Shown: positions 17,836 through 27,178, numbered from the stretch's first letter. The stretch: DNA of 64,000 bases from Companilactobacillus kimchii DSM 13961 = JCM 10707 (GCF_001435445.1 NZ_AZDH01000001.1:62001-126000), one strand, 5' to 3'. Translations and numbers: made by a program. Notes: generated by a model not told the origin, from the sequence alone.

Positions 17836-18948
17836 CTAATCTCCTATTGAATATAATTGACCGCCGACAATACTGTAAATTGGCTCTACTAAAGTATCAG
17901 TCGTACGTTTATTTCCATTAGAATCAGTTAATTCTTTCTTTCCTTTTTTCACATTAAAGATCGTGACATCAGCATCTTTACCGACGGCTAATTCACCTTT
18001 AGAGGTTAACTTGTAATTCTTGGCTGGAGTAGTTGTGATCATAGGCAAAATTTGTTTTAAATCGTAACCAACGTAGAGCATCTTCTCAATACAGGTAGCC
18101 ATGTTATAAACCGGACCACTTTCACGATTAGTGTGATAAATATCTGTACTCAAGCTTTGAGGAGTTATGCCGTCTTCAGTAGCAACCCCGGCAGTATGGA
18201 AGTTAAAACTGTCAGTCCCATGACCAATATCAAAGACAATTCCCTTAGCTAAACCGTCTTTAACGAATGGCTTGATAGTATCGTCAGAATTCACAATTCC
18301 ATTCTCTTTACCGTTGAAACAGTGGGTCATGATATCGCCGTTTTCCATTATTTCCATGACTTCAGATAAGTCCGGTGGATTAGTTCCCACGTGAACCATC
18401 AGTGGCAAATCCCTATTCAATTGTTTTTGGAATTTTTTAGCCTCAATTAGAGGTTCAATACCATTTCCAACAACGACAGACTTACTAATCCTAGCTTTCA
18501 TACCAATGATAAAATCAGGATAGTCATCAACTGCTTTTTGGAAAGGTTCAAATTGGATCCGCTTCATATCGCCTAATTCATCTTGAGCCAAGATACCGGT
18601 CTTTGAGATATTAATCATGGCATAAACATTAGTTTTCTTAGTTCTCGTTATTTGATAAAAATCACCGATATTATCAGCACCAGTCGATCCTGCATCGATA
18701 ACAGTTGTTACTCCAGTGGTGTAACCATCTTTGTCAGGATCATCGTAATACAACGATAATTTTTCATAACAATGCGTATGATCGTCGATCCAGCCAGCAC
18801 TAATGTAAGACTTGCCTTTTAGATCAACAACTGAGTCAGCCTCTACATCTAAGTGAGTTCCAACTTTTTTAATTTTGTCGTCTACGATATACACTTCTAG
18901 CGGTTTATTATCGACGTCTTTCCCATTTTTGATATATATACTAGTCAA
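17836..18948 (-). CDS. Amidohydrolase/deacetylase-family metallohydrolase (EF_0837/AHA_3915 type)
   Basis: 370-residue metal-dependent amidohydrolase, expected cytoplasmic. Metal-binding residues in order: DDHTHCY near residue 57, the carbamylated-Lys segment MKARISKSV (about 150), MVHVGTNPP, MTHCFNGKE, and the catalytic Asp in FDIGHGTDSF. Family members often sit beside DgaE and DgaF genes. The most economical role is removal of the N-acyl group from an amino-sugar acid so the lyase can act. The start is TTG 18948, placed after GAGGGG, which overlaps the last codons of the upstream MupG gene. Family is sure; substrate is inferred from context. Confidence 0.85.
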   Translation of the reverse strand: MTSIYIKNGKDVDNKPLEVYIVDDKIKKVGTHLDVEADSVVDLKGKSYISAGWIDDHTHCYEKLSLYYDDPDKDGYTTGVTTVIDAGSTGADNIGDFYQITRTKKTNVYAMINISKTGILAQDELGDMKRIQFEPFQKAVDDYPDFIIGMKARISKSVVVGNGIEPLIEAKKFQKQLNRDLPLMVHVGTNPPDLSEVMEIMENGDIMTHCFNGKENGIVNSDDTIKPFVKDGLAKGIVFDIGHGTDSFNFHTAGVATEDGITPQSLSTDIYHTNRESGPVYNMATCIEKMLYVGYDLKQILPMITTTPAKNYKLTSKGELAVGKDADVTIFNVKKGKKELTDSNGNKRTTDTLVEPIYSIVGGQLYSIGD

Positions 18949-18953
18949 CTTTT

Positions 18954-20039
18954 CTACCCCTCAAACTGGAACTTATCCCAAGGTCCGACGTAATCCAATA
19001 GGAATAATTCGTCATTGGAAATTTCAGCAACTTTGTTTTTACGAATGTCCTTGTGAGCTTGCAATACAACCTGCAACTCATTCTTATACTTACCAAAATC
19101 ATTATTACCAATCACAACGTCACCACGTTCAAAACTATGTGTAGCCACAACTGGATTATCATAATTCTTATACTTCTTACGAACTTCGGTTGAACGAATC
19201 ACCAGATCAGTGATATCACCTCGTCTGACATGTTGATTATTCAAAAGGATTTCCCGTTCAACATCATTGATATCCTCTGTCAATTCGACATCGAAAGTTA
19301 TTTGATAACGATTCAAAGCACCAAGTTTTTGTAATTCAGTTTCTGATGCATAAGCATTTCCAATAATCACACAGTCAATCAAATTTGTCGCAAATAGATG
19401 TTTAGCTTGAATTTCAATCGGCAAATCACGATGCATTTCCAAAGTTGGTAACCCATCATTAATATCCCAAGGACCAATTTGTCCTGTTTGTGAAGTGACA
19501 AAAGCTGCTGTATCAATGCCCTGATTTTTGAAACGTTTGGAAGCACTAATGAAAAAATCTAGTGGCAAACCTGTTCCTCGTTGAGGATAAAAATTATGAC
19601 ATCCTTGGATAAAAGGTTTATTGGCAGAATAACTCAAAATGTTATCTAAATAGGCCACATCGTTACTCATATTTAATTCGATATTCATTTTTTGAGGATT
19701 GAATGATAACAACGCTTCTTTCTGTCCATCAAACCCTTGATCCAGTCGTATTGATTCCGCACCTAATTCATGGAAGAATGACAGATCATCATAAGAAATC
19801 CCCAACTGATCAAAAATATTAGGAGCAATATCAAGCGTTGTAGAAAAGCCTAAATTTTTGGCAAAATTGATTAAATCACTAAATTTGGCAGCTACTTTTT
19901 CTTTACCTTCGGAAACCTCCAACATACTCATAAAGATTCTGCTGAAACCATATTTACTAGCTAATTCCAAATATTTCTTATCTTCATTCAAATCACTATG
20001 ATCTGGATAAAGCGAAATACCTAAAGTTCGTTTGGTCAT
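18954..20039 (-). CDS. MupG-like 6-phospho-glycosidase (DUF871), copy 1
   Basis: 361 residues: a TIM-barrel domain (about 1-240, SLYPDHSD, RIFMSMLE, LDQGF, ELNMSND, CHNFYPQRGTG) and a C-terminal cyclophilin-like domain (about 250-361, GDVVIGNNDFG, ELQVVLQ). S. aureus MupG cleaves MurNAc-6-P-GlcNAc after PTS uptake. Here the gene lies in an operon with amino-sugar-acid genes, so its glycone or aglycone may differ from that of the second copy at 42049-43134, which is roughly half identical by eye. It overlaps the upstream small membrane gene by four bases (translational coupling). Confidence 0.85.
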   Translation of the reverse strand: MTKRTLGISLYPDHSDLNEDKKYLELASKYGFSRIFMSMLEVSEGKEKVAAKFSDLINFAKNLGFSTTLDIAPNIFDQLGISYDDLSFFHELGAESIRLDQGFDGQKEALLSFNPQKMNIELNMSNDVAYLDNILSYSANKPFIQGCHNFYPQRGTGLPLDFFISASKRFKNQGIDTAAFVTSQTGQIGPWDINDGLPTLEMHRDLPIEIQAKHLFATNLIDCVIIGNAYASETELQKLGALNRYQITFDVELTEDINDVEREILLNNQHVRRGDITDLVIRSTEVRKKYKNYDNPVVATHSFERGDVVIGNNDFGKYKNELQVVLQAHKDIRKNKVAEISNDELFLLDYVGPWDKFQFEG

Positions 20040-20302
20040 ATCTTTTTCCCTCTTTCCATCTTGGTAAATCCGTTCATATAGTAATTTGAAATTACAATCG
20101 ACAAGTAAATCGTACTTAAAAGTACCAGAATAACGGTCTGTTTGATGAAGAAACTAATAATCGCAAATCCCAGAATTGTCAGTAGTGAAAATAAAATTAA
20201 TTTTCCAGCTGATAAATTTTTTATAAATCTGGGCATAATACCTTTTTGAACTAATACTTCGCTCGCAATAAAAAATATTAAAAGGAATAGAAAAATAATC
20301 AT
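20036..20302 (-). CDS. Small membrane protein of unknown function in the amino-sugar-acid operon
   Basis: 88 residues with about three hydrophobic segments (roughly 1-15, 32-52, 54-74) and a basic tail ending KMERGKKI. I recognise no family. It lies 16 bases after the EIIC gene and overlaps the MupG gene by four bases, so it is co-translated with the pathway. Small membrane proteins of this kind are common in lactobacillar PTS operons; a role helping the permease is only a guess. Confidence 0.75.
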   Translation of the reverse strand: MIIFLFLLIFFIASEVLVQKGIMPRFIKNLSAGKLILFSLLTILGFAIISFFIKQTVILVLLSTIYLSIVISNYYMNGFTKMERGKKI

Positions 20303-20318
20303 ACAATCACCTCTGAAT

Positions 20319-21596
20319 TTATTCTTTTTCTAATTGTTGTTTTTCGAAGACTTTGAAGAATGGATAGTAAATTGCCAAATCAATTAAGAAATTGACACAA
20401 GTTAAGATAAACGCTGGAATACTCCAGTTTGTACTCATCAAGGCTCCCAACGGTCCAGGAACTGTAAACGGTAATCGCATCATCATCATTGGTACAACTC
20501 CGGTTATTGTTAAGATGTAAGATAATGTTCCAGTTACCAATGGTCCTATGATAAACGGAATACCTAAGATTGGATTCATAACGATTGGAGCACCGAAAAC
20601 GATCGGTTCATTAATATTGAATAGTCCAGGTAAAAATGCTAATTTACCCAAATCTTTTAGATAAGCTGACTTTGAGAATAGGAATAATGTTACAAGGGCC
20701 AAAGTACCACCGGCACCACCGATCCAGATGAACCATTGTAGAAATTGTTCAGTAAAAATTGTTGAAAGATGATGTGCACTAGTACCTGAAGCGAATTCTG
20801 TCATATTTTGAGCAATTGACATTTCCCAAAATGGTCTAACAATTGGATCCATAATGGCTGCACCATGAATACCCAATGTCCAAAAACCTGTTATTAAGAA
20901 GATTGTTAACAATCCACCGAAGAGACTGTTACCAACTAAGACACCTTTTAGTGGCATTAAAATCATGCTTAAAAACTCTGCAATGTTAAAACCTAACAAG
21001 TAACGTACGATCCAGAAGAAAAGTAAGATAAACGCAGCTGGAATTAACGCTACAAATGAATTGGAAACTTCTGGTGGAACTCCATCTGGCATTTTGATAG
21101 TTATGTTCTTTACTTTGAAGAAACGATAAATCTCGACTGTCAGTAGTCCGGTAACGATTGAAGCAAATAATGATGAAGCACTTAGATTAGCGATATTAAT
21201 ATATCTACCTGCATCAATTACACCTTTTACATTATCTGTGACGTGAATTGGTGCTGCTGTTGAAACAAGAAATGCTAAAACTGCTAAAACACCATTAGTT
21301 AATTTATCTAATTTATAACTTTCAGCTAGTGATGAAGCAATTCCAAACGTGGCATAAAGCGCTAAAATCCCTACAGTATATCGAAAAGGTATATCTAATA
21401 TTTCCTTATAAGGCGATAACATATTAGCAACTGATTCGACTGGAATATTATTTATTAATGTGAAGAATGAACCCACAATAGTTAGTGGTAGTGTGGAAAT
21501 AATTCCCTTTCTGATAGCTGTCATATGACGTTGATTACCCATTTTGTTCGCAAACGGTAGAATCTTGGCGTTTAAAAAGCTTACTAGGTTATCCAT
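20319..21596 (-). CDS. PTS EIIC, lactose/cellobiose family (orphan, amino-sugar-acid operon)
   Basis: 425-residue permease with about ten membrane segments and the family motifs ITIKMPDGVPPEVSNSF, LGIHGAAIMDP and FNINEPIVFGAP. It imports a disaccharide and phosphorylates it with the help of EIIA and EIIB domains that are not encoded in this window. It is the first gene of the operon and lies under a 28-bp palindrome and a cre-like site. From the downstream genes the cargo is probably a disaccharide with an acidic amino-sugar end, but the sequence alone only shows the family. Confidence 0.88.
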   Translation of the reverse strand: MDNLVSFLNAKILPFANKMGNQRHMTAIRKGIISTLPLTIVGSFFTLINNIPVESVANMLSPYKEILDIPFRYTVGILALYATFGIASSLAESYKLDKLTNGVLAVLAFLVSTAAPIHVTDNVKGVIDAGRYINIANLSASSLFASIVTGLLTVEIYRFFKVKNITIKMPDGVPPEVSNSFVALIPAAFILLFFWIVRYLLGFNIAEFLSMILMPLKGVLVGNSLFGGLLTIFLITGFWTLGIHGAAIMDPIVRPFWEMSIAQNMTEFASGTSAHHLSTIFTEQFLQWFIWIGGAGGTLALVTLFLFSKSAYLKDLGKLAFLPGLFNINEPIVFGAPIVMNPILGIPFIIGPLVTGTLSYILTITGVVPMMMMRLPFTVPGPLGALMSTNWSIPAFILTCVNFLIDLAIYYPFFKVFEKQQLEKE

Positions 21597-21621
21597 TTCT
21601 TACCCTCCCTTTTTTTCAAAA

Positions 21622-21660
21622 ACATCATAACATTATAATGTTATGATGTAAACGCTTAAA
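21622..21660 (-). promoter_or_regulatory. 28-bp perfect palindrome with -10 at its centre, plus cre-like site
   Basis: Positions 21622-21649 form a perfect inverted repeat (half-site ACATCATAACATTA) with TATAAT at the centre, which serves as -10 on the minus strand; a weak -35 TTTAAG lies 17 bp upstream. TGTAAACGCTTAAA (21647-21660) matches 13 of 14 cre positions. Likely operator for the adjacent GntR regulator, combined with CcpA control. Confidence 0.7.
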
Positions 21661-21669
21661 TAAAGAGAA

Positions 21670-22365
21670 TTAAATTTCGTATTCAATCTCGTATGGCATT
21701 TTATTACTGTCATATATAGAAATTGTATATTCAATTAAATTTCCTTTATTATCATAACCACGTCTTATTCGCTTCAAAGCAAGTGATTCAGTTTTGCTTA
21801 GCAATTTTTGATCTTCCAAATTTAAATTGACCGCACTAAAAGCATCCTTGAAGCTGCTGATTTCACGACCACTATTTTTCAAAAACGTATAAAGCGACTG
21901 ATTTTCAAGTTCTTCTATTTTATCTGGTACCTTCAGCATGGGTAAGTAATGATTAACAATGATAAAAGGTTTGTCATTCAATAAATATAAACGCTTAATA
22001 TATAAAATGTTTTGATTTTTAAAAGCTTCGCTTAATGGAGTTTCATTTGCATCGATTAATTCAACCTGAAGAATTTTCTTGGACAGATTTCCCTGCTCAT
22101 TAACGATAGAACTGTATGATCTGGCTTTAGATAACTTATTAAAAAGATTATTACTGATAACACGAGTTCCAATACCACTTTTTTTGACTAAATAGCCCTC
22201 AGATACCAACTGTTCAACAGCTTTTCTGACGGTAATTTTACTAACTTCATATTTAGCTTCTAATTCATTTTCAGTCGGTATTAGCGATCCAACTGTATAG
22301 TTCCCTGACAAAATATTTTTCTTAATGTCGTCGGCAACTTTTTGATACAAGATTTGCATTGCCAT
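21670..22365 (-). CDS. GntR/HutC-family regulator of the amino-sugar-acid operon
   Basis: 231 residues from ATG 22365: winged-helix domain (about 1-70, SKITVRKAVEQLVSEGYLV) and UTRA domain (about 90-225, ending YTISIYDSNKMPYEIE). I choose ATG 22365 because GGAGA (22373-22377) precedes it at seven bases and the family N-terminus begins ILYQKVADDIKK; the frame stays open a further 29 codons upstream to 22452. It sits directly upstream of the operon on the same strand, with the 28-bp palindrome in between, so it most likely represses the operon and is released by a pathway phosphate. Confidence 0.87.
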   Translation of the reverse strand: MAMQILYQKVADDIKKNILSGNYTVGSLIPTENELEAKYEVSKITVRKAVEQLVSEGYLVKKSGIGTRVISNNLFNKLSKARSYSSIVNEQGNLSKKILQVELIDANETPLSEAFKNQNILYIKRLYLLNDKPFIIVNHYLPMLKVPDKIEELENQSLYTFLKNSGREISSFKDAFSAVNLNLEDQKLLSKTESLALKRIRRGYDNKGNLIEYTISIYDSNKMPYEIEYEI

Positions 22366-22598
22366 ATATTTTTCTCCATCTTTAATATTTCTATCTTCAT
22401 TATAGTATTTATTATAATGCTGGTTAGCATCATTTATGAAAGCGTGTTCCAAAATAATTCAACGTATTTTCTAAAAATAACAATCTAGGTTACATAAGTC
22501 AATGTTTACATTTAGTCATTTACGAAACTAGCAACTCGTATTTTTTAATACAGAGGGTTTAAAATCAAATCAATAAATCTCCAAAGGGGCTGGTTAGA

Positions 22599-22799
22599 AT
22601 GCTTGGTATTCTCATTGGATTATTATTAATCGCTCTTTCAATCTATCAATTTTACGCAACGTCACAATCCTTTAAAGACTTAAAAAAGGGCAACTATACA
22701 GATCCTTCACCTTTCATGCTTCCTACTTTGTGGACTAGTACCGTGATTGCTTTTTTCCTTGCCATTGCTGGTATTGGGGCCATCATTATTCTTAAATAA
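22599..22799 (+). CDS. Small two-segment membrane protein
   Basis: 66 residues with two hydrophobic stretches (about 1-20 and 46-65) joined by a short hydrophilic loop containing SFKDLKKGNYTDPSPF. ATG 22599 follows AAGGGG at about 12 bases. No family is recognised. It is a single gene with its own terminator, divergent from the GntR gene across 233 bases that contain two minus-strand TATAAT boxes (22399-22404, 22411-22416). Confidence 0.7.
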   Translation: MLGILIGLLLIALSIYQFYATSQSFKDLKKGNYTDPSPFMLPTLWTSTVIAFFLAIAGIGAIIILK

Positions 22800-22812
22800 T
22801 CTTCAAGATAGC

Positions 22813-22850
22813 AAAAGATGCCAGACAATTTTATGTTTGACATCTTTTTG
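22813..22850. terminator. Terminator between convergent genes
   Basis: AAAAGATG (22813-22820) pairs with CATCTTTT (22841-22848), with partial inner pairing and a T run. It serves the small membrane gene and the convergent beta-galactosidase gene. Confidence 0.65.
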
Positions 22851-22852
22851 AT

Positions 22853-24892
22853 CTATTTCTCTTTAACAACTAAAGTTCCATACTTACCTAAAACAATTCT
22901 CTTGCCAACAGTCGTTCCATCCTCAACATTGATTGATTCACGACTAGTCAAAACTTCCTGATCCTCTTCAGAAAAGTTCATTAAGAAATGATACTTCACT
23001 CCATTCTTCTCTCTAGTCTGGCAAGAAACCTCATAAATTGGTTTAGTGATGAAATCATTAGCCAAATGTAGCTTATCAATAATTGGTCGATAAAACTCTT
23101 TTAAAAAGTCGTCCCCCAATCTAGTTGCTAAGTAATAAGTCTTTCCTGATCCTAAATCATTACTTACTACTGCCGGTATACCTTGATAAAAATCATCTTG
23201 GTACTTGGCTAAAACTTTTGCGGTCGTGGCCTCAATTACTTGATTGTAATCTTTTGTTTCGTAAGACTTCTGCTTGAATTCAACATGTCCATGTTGTTTG
23301 GGATAAAGTGTATCAATCTCTTTAGTATTTATTCCAAACAAAGTACGTAATTTAACTGGGAAACCACCTAAAACCACGCGATCGTATTCATCCACCATGC
23401 CTGAGAAGTAACTAGAAATCAAGGTGCCTCCAGTTTCTACAAACTTAGTCAGCTTATCGACGGTTTTATCCTTAGCCATGTACAAAATAGGTGCCACAAT
23501 CAAATCATATTTAGAGAAGTCATCGTCTCCGTTGATTATTTCACAGGCAATATCTTGTCCCCAAAAAACTGAATAGTGTTTTTGCAAAGTCTGAATACCT
23601 AATCTAGTCGGACGTCCAAAAGCTCCACCACGGTTGAAAGCCCAGTTACTTTCCCAATCATAGAAAATACCGACTTTAGGATGTTTGATAGCACCCTTAA
23701 TTTCAGCAATACTATTCAATTTTTGACCATACTGAGCCACTTCTTGATAAACACGATTTTGACTGGAACTATCATGTCCTATCACGCCACCATGGAATTT
23801 CTCTGAATTACCTTGTGCCTGTCGAATCTGGAAATACAGTGTACTATCAGATCCATGAGCAATTTGTTGCAAGGAACTAAGAATGTTCATTCCTGGTTTT
23901 TTAGCTTTATTGTATTGTTGTGAATTAATACAACTAGGTGTCGATTCCATAATTAGAAATGGTCGATGTTTTAATGAATAGAAGCAATCGTGAGTATAAG
24001 CCGATTTCATTGCCGTATCTGCCAGCGTTTCGTAATCGTTATGCCAAGCCGGATAACTATCCCAACTCACTATATCAACCTTTTTAGCAAAGCGGCTATA
24101 ATCCAGTCCAGTAATTGGATAGTAATCGCCTTTATCCAAACCTTCAGCCATAAAATTAGTCGTAATTGGAATATTTGGTGTAATTTCCCTTAAAGGCTGG
24201 GCTTCATTTTCATAAAAATCTATCGTCATATCGGTGACGAAACGCTTCCAATCCAAATCCATCCCATGAACTTTCGTTTCTCCAAGTGGATTAGGTGGCA
24301 ATACCTGACTCCAGTCACTATACAAGCCACTCCAAACTCTTAAGTACCAAGCCTTATTTAAATTATCTAAGGTATGATATTTCTTTTGCAGCCATTGACG
24401 CCAATTATCCTGACACAAATTGCAGAAACATTGACCACCCAGTTCATTGGAAACATGCCACATCAATAGAGCAGGATGTTTACCATAACGCTTAGCCAAT
24501 ATTGTATTGATTTGACGCGTTTCTCGCCGATATACTGGTGACGAATAACAGTGATTCTGCCTAAATCCATGCCTATGTCTTCGCCCATACTCATCAACTT
24601 GATTAACTTCTGGATATTTTTGACTCATCCATTGGGGACGCCCGCCACTTGGTGTTGCCAAGATAACGTGACCACCCATTTGATAAATATCATCAAAAAT
24701 TTTATCTAACCATTCAAAGTGATATTCCCCTTCTCGCGGTTCAATTGATGCCCAGGAGAAGGTATCTAAAGTCACAGTATTTATTTGAGCTCGTTTCATT
24801 AATTCCAAATCCTGCTTCAAGACTTCAGGCTGATACATCCACTGCTCAGGATTATAATCGCCGCCGTATAAGAATTTATCTGTGGTTTTCAC
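22853..24892 (-). CDS. GH42 beta-galactosidase
   Basis: 679 residues, typical for GH42. The N-terminal TIM barrel (about 1-385) begins YGGDYNPEQW and carries the acid/base Glu in WHVSNELGG (about 150) and the nucleophile Glu in IMESTPSC (about 310). A zinc-type Cys cluster CFCNLC follows the acid/base. Trimerisation and C-terminal beta domains follow. No signal peptide, so cytoplasmic. It hydrolyses beta-galactosides, often galacto-oligosaccharides rather than lactose. It is the last gene of the EIIC-DUF3284-GH36-GH42 operon, 15 bases after the alpha-galactosidase. Confidence 0.92.
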   Translation of the reverse strand: MKTTDKFLYGGDYNPEQWMYQPEVLKQDLELMKRAQINTVTLDTFSWASIEPREGEYHFEWLDKIFDDIYQMGGHVILATPSGGRPQWMSQKYPEVNQVDEYGRRHRHGFRQNHCYSSPVYRRETRQINTILAKRYGKHPALLMWHVSNELGGQCFCNLCQDNWRQWLQKKYHTLDNLNKAWYLRVWSGLYSDWSQVLPPNPLGETKVHGMDLDWKRFVTDMTIDFYENEAQPLREITPNIPITTNFMAEGLDKGDYYPITGLDYSRFAKKVDIVSWDSYPAWHNDYETLADTAMKSAYTHDCFYSLKHRPFLIMESTPSCINSQQYNKAKKPGMNILSSLQQIAHGSDSTLYFQIRQAQGNSEKFHGGVIGHDSSSQNRVYQEVAQYGQKLNSIAEIKGAIKHPKVGIFYDWESNWAFNRGGAFGRPTRLGIQTLQKHYSVFWGQDIACEIINGDDDFSKYDLIVAPILYMAKDKTVDKLTKFVETGGTLISSYFSGMVDEYDRVVLGGFPVKLRTLFGINTKEIDTLYPKQHGHVEFKQKSYETKDYNQVIEATTAKVLAKYQDDFYQGIPAVVSNDLGSGKTYYLATRLGDDFLKEFYRPIIDKLHLANDFITKPIYEVSCQTREKNGVKYHFLMNFSEEDQEVLTSRESINVEDGTTVGKRIVLGKYGTLVVKEK

Positions 24893-24907
24893 CGACTCAC
24901 CTTCTCG

Positions 24908-27145
24908 TTAATCTTTAGCTATCAAATGATACATCCATGATTGATAATCACCACTAATCTGGGCTGTTTCCAAATTAGCTCCGTTAAATTCAAATGGTTC
25001 CAAGAGTCCAACATTCTTCAAGATTCGACCAGAAACTCTAGACTTATCATCAACTGTATAGCGCTTAGTTTCGTCCAAAAATAGAACTGGAATATGTCTT
25101 ATTACTGCTGAATTAGGTTGAGCAACTTTACGGTAGAAGCCAATAAAGGATTCACTCTTTTGATTATCTGTTACGCCCCATGACACTACATTGCTGGAGG
25201 GGTCAACTGAAACCAATTGTTGCAATCTACCATGCAAAAGTAACCGACGATTTTGTTTGTAAAATGCAATATTGCTCTTAATCTTTTGTTTCTGTTCATC
25301 ATCTAATTTAGTGATATCCAACTCATAACCTAAAGGCCCAAAATCACTGACATCTTGTCTCAAAGCTAATGAAGTATTGCGCTTTACTTGATCATTTGGG
25401 ATAGCTGAAACATGATTACTAAAGGCGGATAATGGATAAGCCAACGTTGTACCTGTTAAAATATCCAACTTTTCAATAGCATCACTATCATCACTAGGCC
25501 AGATCTGTGGACTATAGAAGAGAATACCTAAATCAAATCTTCCGCCACCACCAGAGCAGCCCTCAATTAAAATATTAGGGAAATCAGTGAGTATCTTTTG
25601 ATAGAGTGCATAGACTCCTAAGATATAACGGTGGAAAAACTCGCCTTGTGGACGATTGATTTTAGCTAAATATGGTGAATAAGCCTCGGTAATATTACGA
25701 TTCATATCCCACTTGATGTAATCCAAATTTGTAGCAGAAATCGTTGGTTTCATTTGTTGGTAAACCGCGTCTACTACTTCAGGATTAGCAAAATCAAGTA
25801 CGTATTGACCACGACCAATTCCTACACGTTTATAGGGATGGCGTACTACCCAATCAGGATGATTTTTGTACATATCCGTGTCAGGTGAAACCATTTCAGG
25901 TTCGAACCAAAGTCCAAATTCCAAACCCATATCATGAATTCTTTTGGCAAAGCTGCCCATACCATTAGGGAATTTGCGACGATCAACCGCCCAATTTCCT
26001 AATGAAGATCGATCATCATCACGATGCCCAAACCAGCCATCATCTAACACGAAACATTCCATACCCAATTTTTGACCTTCCTGTGCTAAGGACAATAGTT
26101 TATCCTCATTAAAGTCAAAATAGGTAGCTTCCCAATTATTAAAGACGATTGGACGAGGATTTTCCTTCCATTTTCTGGCAATAACATGGTCCTCTGCAAA
26201 GCCATTGGTCTCTTTGATCAGACCGTTGAATCCTTGATCACTGTAATAAAAGACTGACTCTGGAGTTGTGAATTCTTCATTTCTGGCCAATTGCCATTCA
26301 AAATACTTTGGATTAATACCGATCGACAACCTAGCCTTATCCCATTCATTGACCTCTACTTGACTCAAAAAGTTACCTGAATAAATGAGATTAGCTGCGT
26401 AAATAGTGCCTTGATTGATATCGGCTTTCTTATCGACAAGTGCTACAAAAGGATTCTGTTGGTGACTAGATGCTCCCTTGAGTGACTCAACCGAAGTAAG
26501 TCCCTGTTCAATTGGACGTCGTTTAATATGACGTTCTTTTAACCAAGCACCTGATAAACTGAGAAAATCATAATCAGCCGTTGGCAAACTCAAAACTCCG
26601 CTCATCATATTGTGAATTTGAACTGTTGTGTCACTCAAATTAATCAATTTTTGACTGCGGACAATAGCACTATAGCCAGCAAAAATAGTGAAGTATTCAA
26701 TCAAACGTAACTCGTGCTCTTGATCTTCCAGAGTAATTACCAAAGTCTCGGCATCATTCTCACCTTGAGCGTAACTAGCGGGAAACTTTAAATCACGTGT
26801 CTTTGTTTTTTCAATTGTGTAATTTTCAAAATGAAAATCTAAATACCAAGGTTCATCTGTACGATAAACATCGATAGCACCTTCACGATAATCTGAAGAA
26901 CCATAAACTGGATATTCGGATTCGTGATCAGCTAAAGTAAAATTCTTAATTTCAGGAGAATATTTAACTGTTCCAGCTGACTTACTGTCATGCTTCAACA
27001 AGTAATCAAGATCATCTTCTTCAAGGTCACCTAGGTTTTTTCCATAATAGAGATGTCCTAATTGCTTATTTTCCATAACATTAAATAGGTAACTAACCTT
27101 GTCATTATGCAAATGAAATATTTTGTTTGAGATTACATCAATCAT
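24908..27145 (-). CDS. GH36 alpha-galactosidase
   Basis: 745 residues, the usual size of lactobacillar GH36 enzymes. An N-terminal beta-supersandwich (about 1-340) is followed by the barrel with DDGWFGHRDDD, FEPEMVSPD, KWDMNRN (nucleophile Asp) and WPSDDSDA (acid/base Asp), and EGCSGGGGRFD between them. It removes alpha-1,6-galactose from melibiose and raffinose-type sugars. Cytoplasmic. It lies between DUF3284 and GH42 genes in the LacI-controlled galactoside operon. AAGGAG lies slightly far (about 14 bases) from ATG 27145. Confidence 0.92.
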   Translation of the reverse strand: MIDVISNKIFHLHNDKVSYLFNVMENKQLGHLYYGKNLGDLEEDDLDYLLKHDSKSAGTVKYSPEIKNFTLADHESEYPVYGSSDYREGAIDVYRTDEPWYLDFHFENYTIEKTKTRDLKFPASYAQGENDAETLVITLEDQEHELRLIEYFTIFAGYSAIVRSQKLINLSDTTVQIHNMMSGVLSLPTADYDFLSLSGAWLKERHIKRRPIEQGLTSVESLKGASSHQQNPFVALVDKKADINQGTIYAANLIYSGNFLSQVEVNEWDKARLSIGINPKYFEWQLARNEEFTTPESVFYYSDQGFNGLIKETNGFAEDHVIARKWKENPRPIVFNNWEATYFDFNEDKLLSLAQEGQKLGMECFVLDDGWFGHRDDDRSSLGNWAVDRRKFPNGMGSFAKRIHDMGLEFGLWFEPEMVSPDTDMYKNHPDWVVRHPYKRVGIGRGQYVLDFANPEVVDAVYQQMKPTISATNLDYIKWDMNRNITEAYSPYLAKINRPQGEFFHRYILGVYALYQKILTDFPNILIEGCSGGGGRFDLGILFYSPQIWPSDDSDAIEKLDILTGTTLAYPLSAFSNHVSAIPNDQVKRNTSLALRQDVSDFGPLGYELDITKLDDEQKQKIKSNIAFYKQNRRLLLHGRLQQLVSVDPSSNVVSWGVTDNQKSESFIGFYRKVAQPNSAVIRHIPVLFLDETKRYTVDDKSRVSGRILKNVGLLEPFEFNGANLETAQISGDYQSWMYHLIAKD

Positions 27146-27178
27146 GTGAGAAACGTCTCCTTCTAGTCTCGTACTCCT

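Noticed and set aside
18875-19144. Plus-strand frame of 89 codons across the amidohydrolase/MupG junction
   Set aside because: Opposite two firmly identified coupled genes and without ribosome site or recognisable protein.
22437-22450. cre-like TGAAAGCGTGTTCC upstream of the GntR gene
   Set aside because: Only 12 of 14 consensus positions, including a mismatch in the core half-site.
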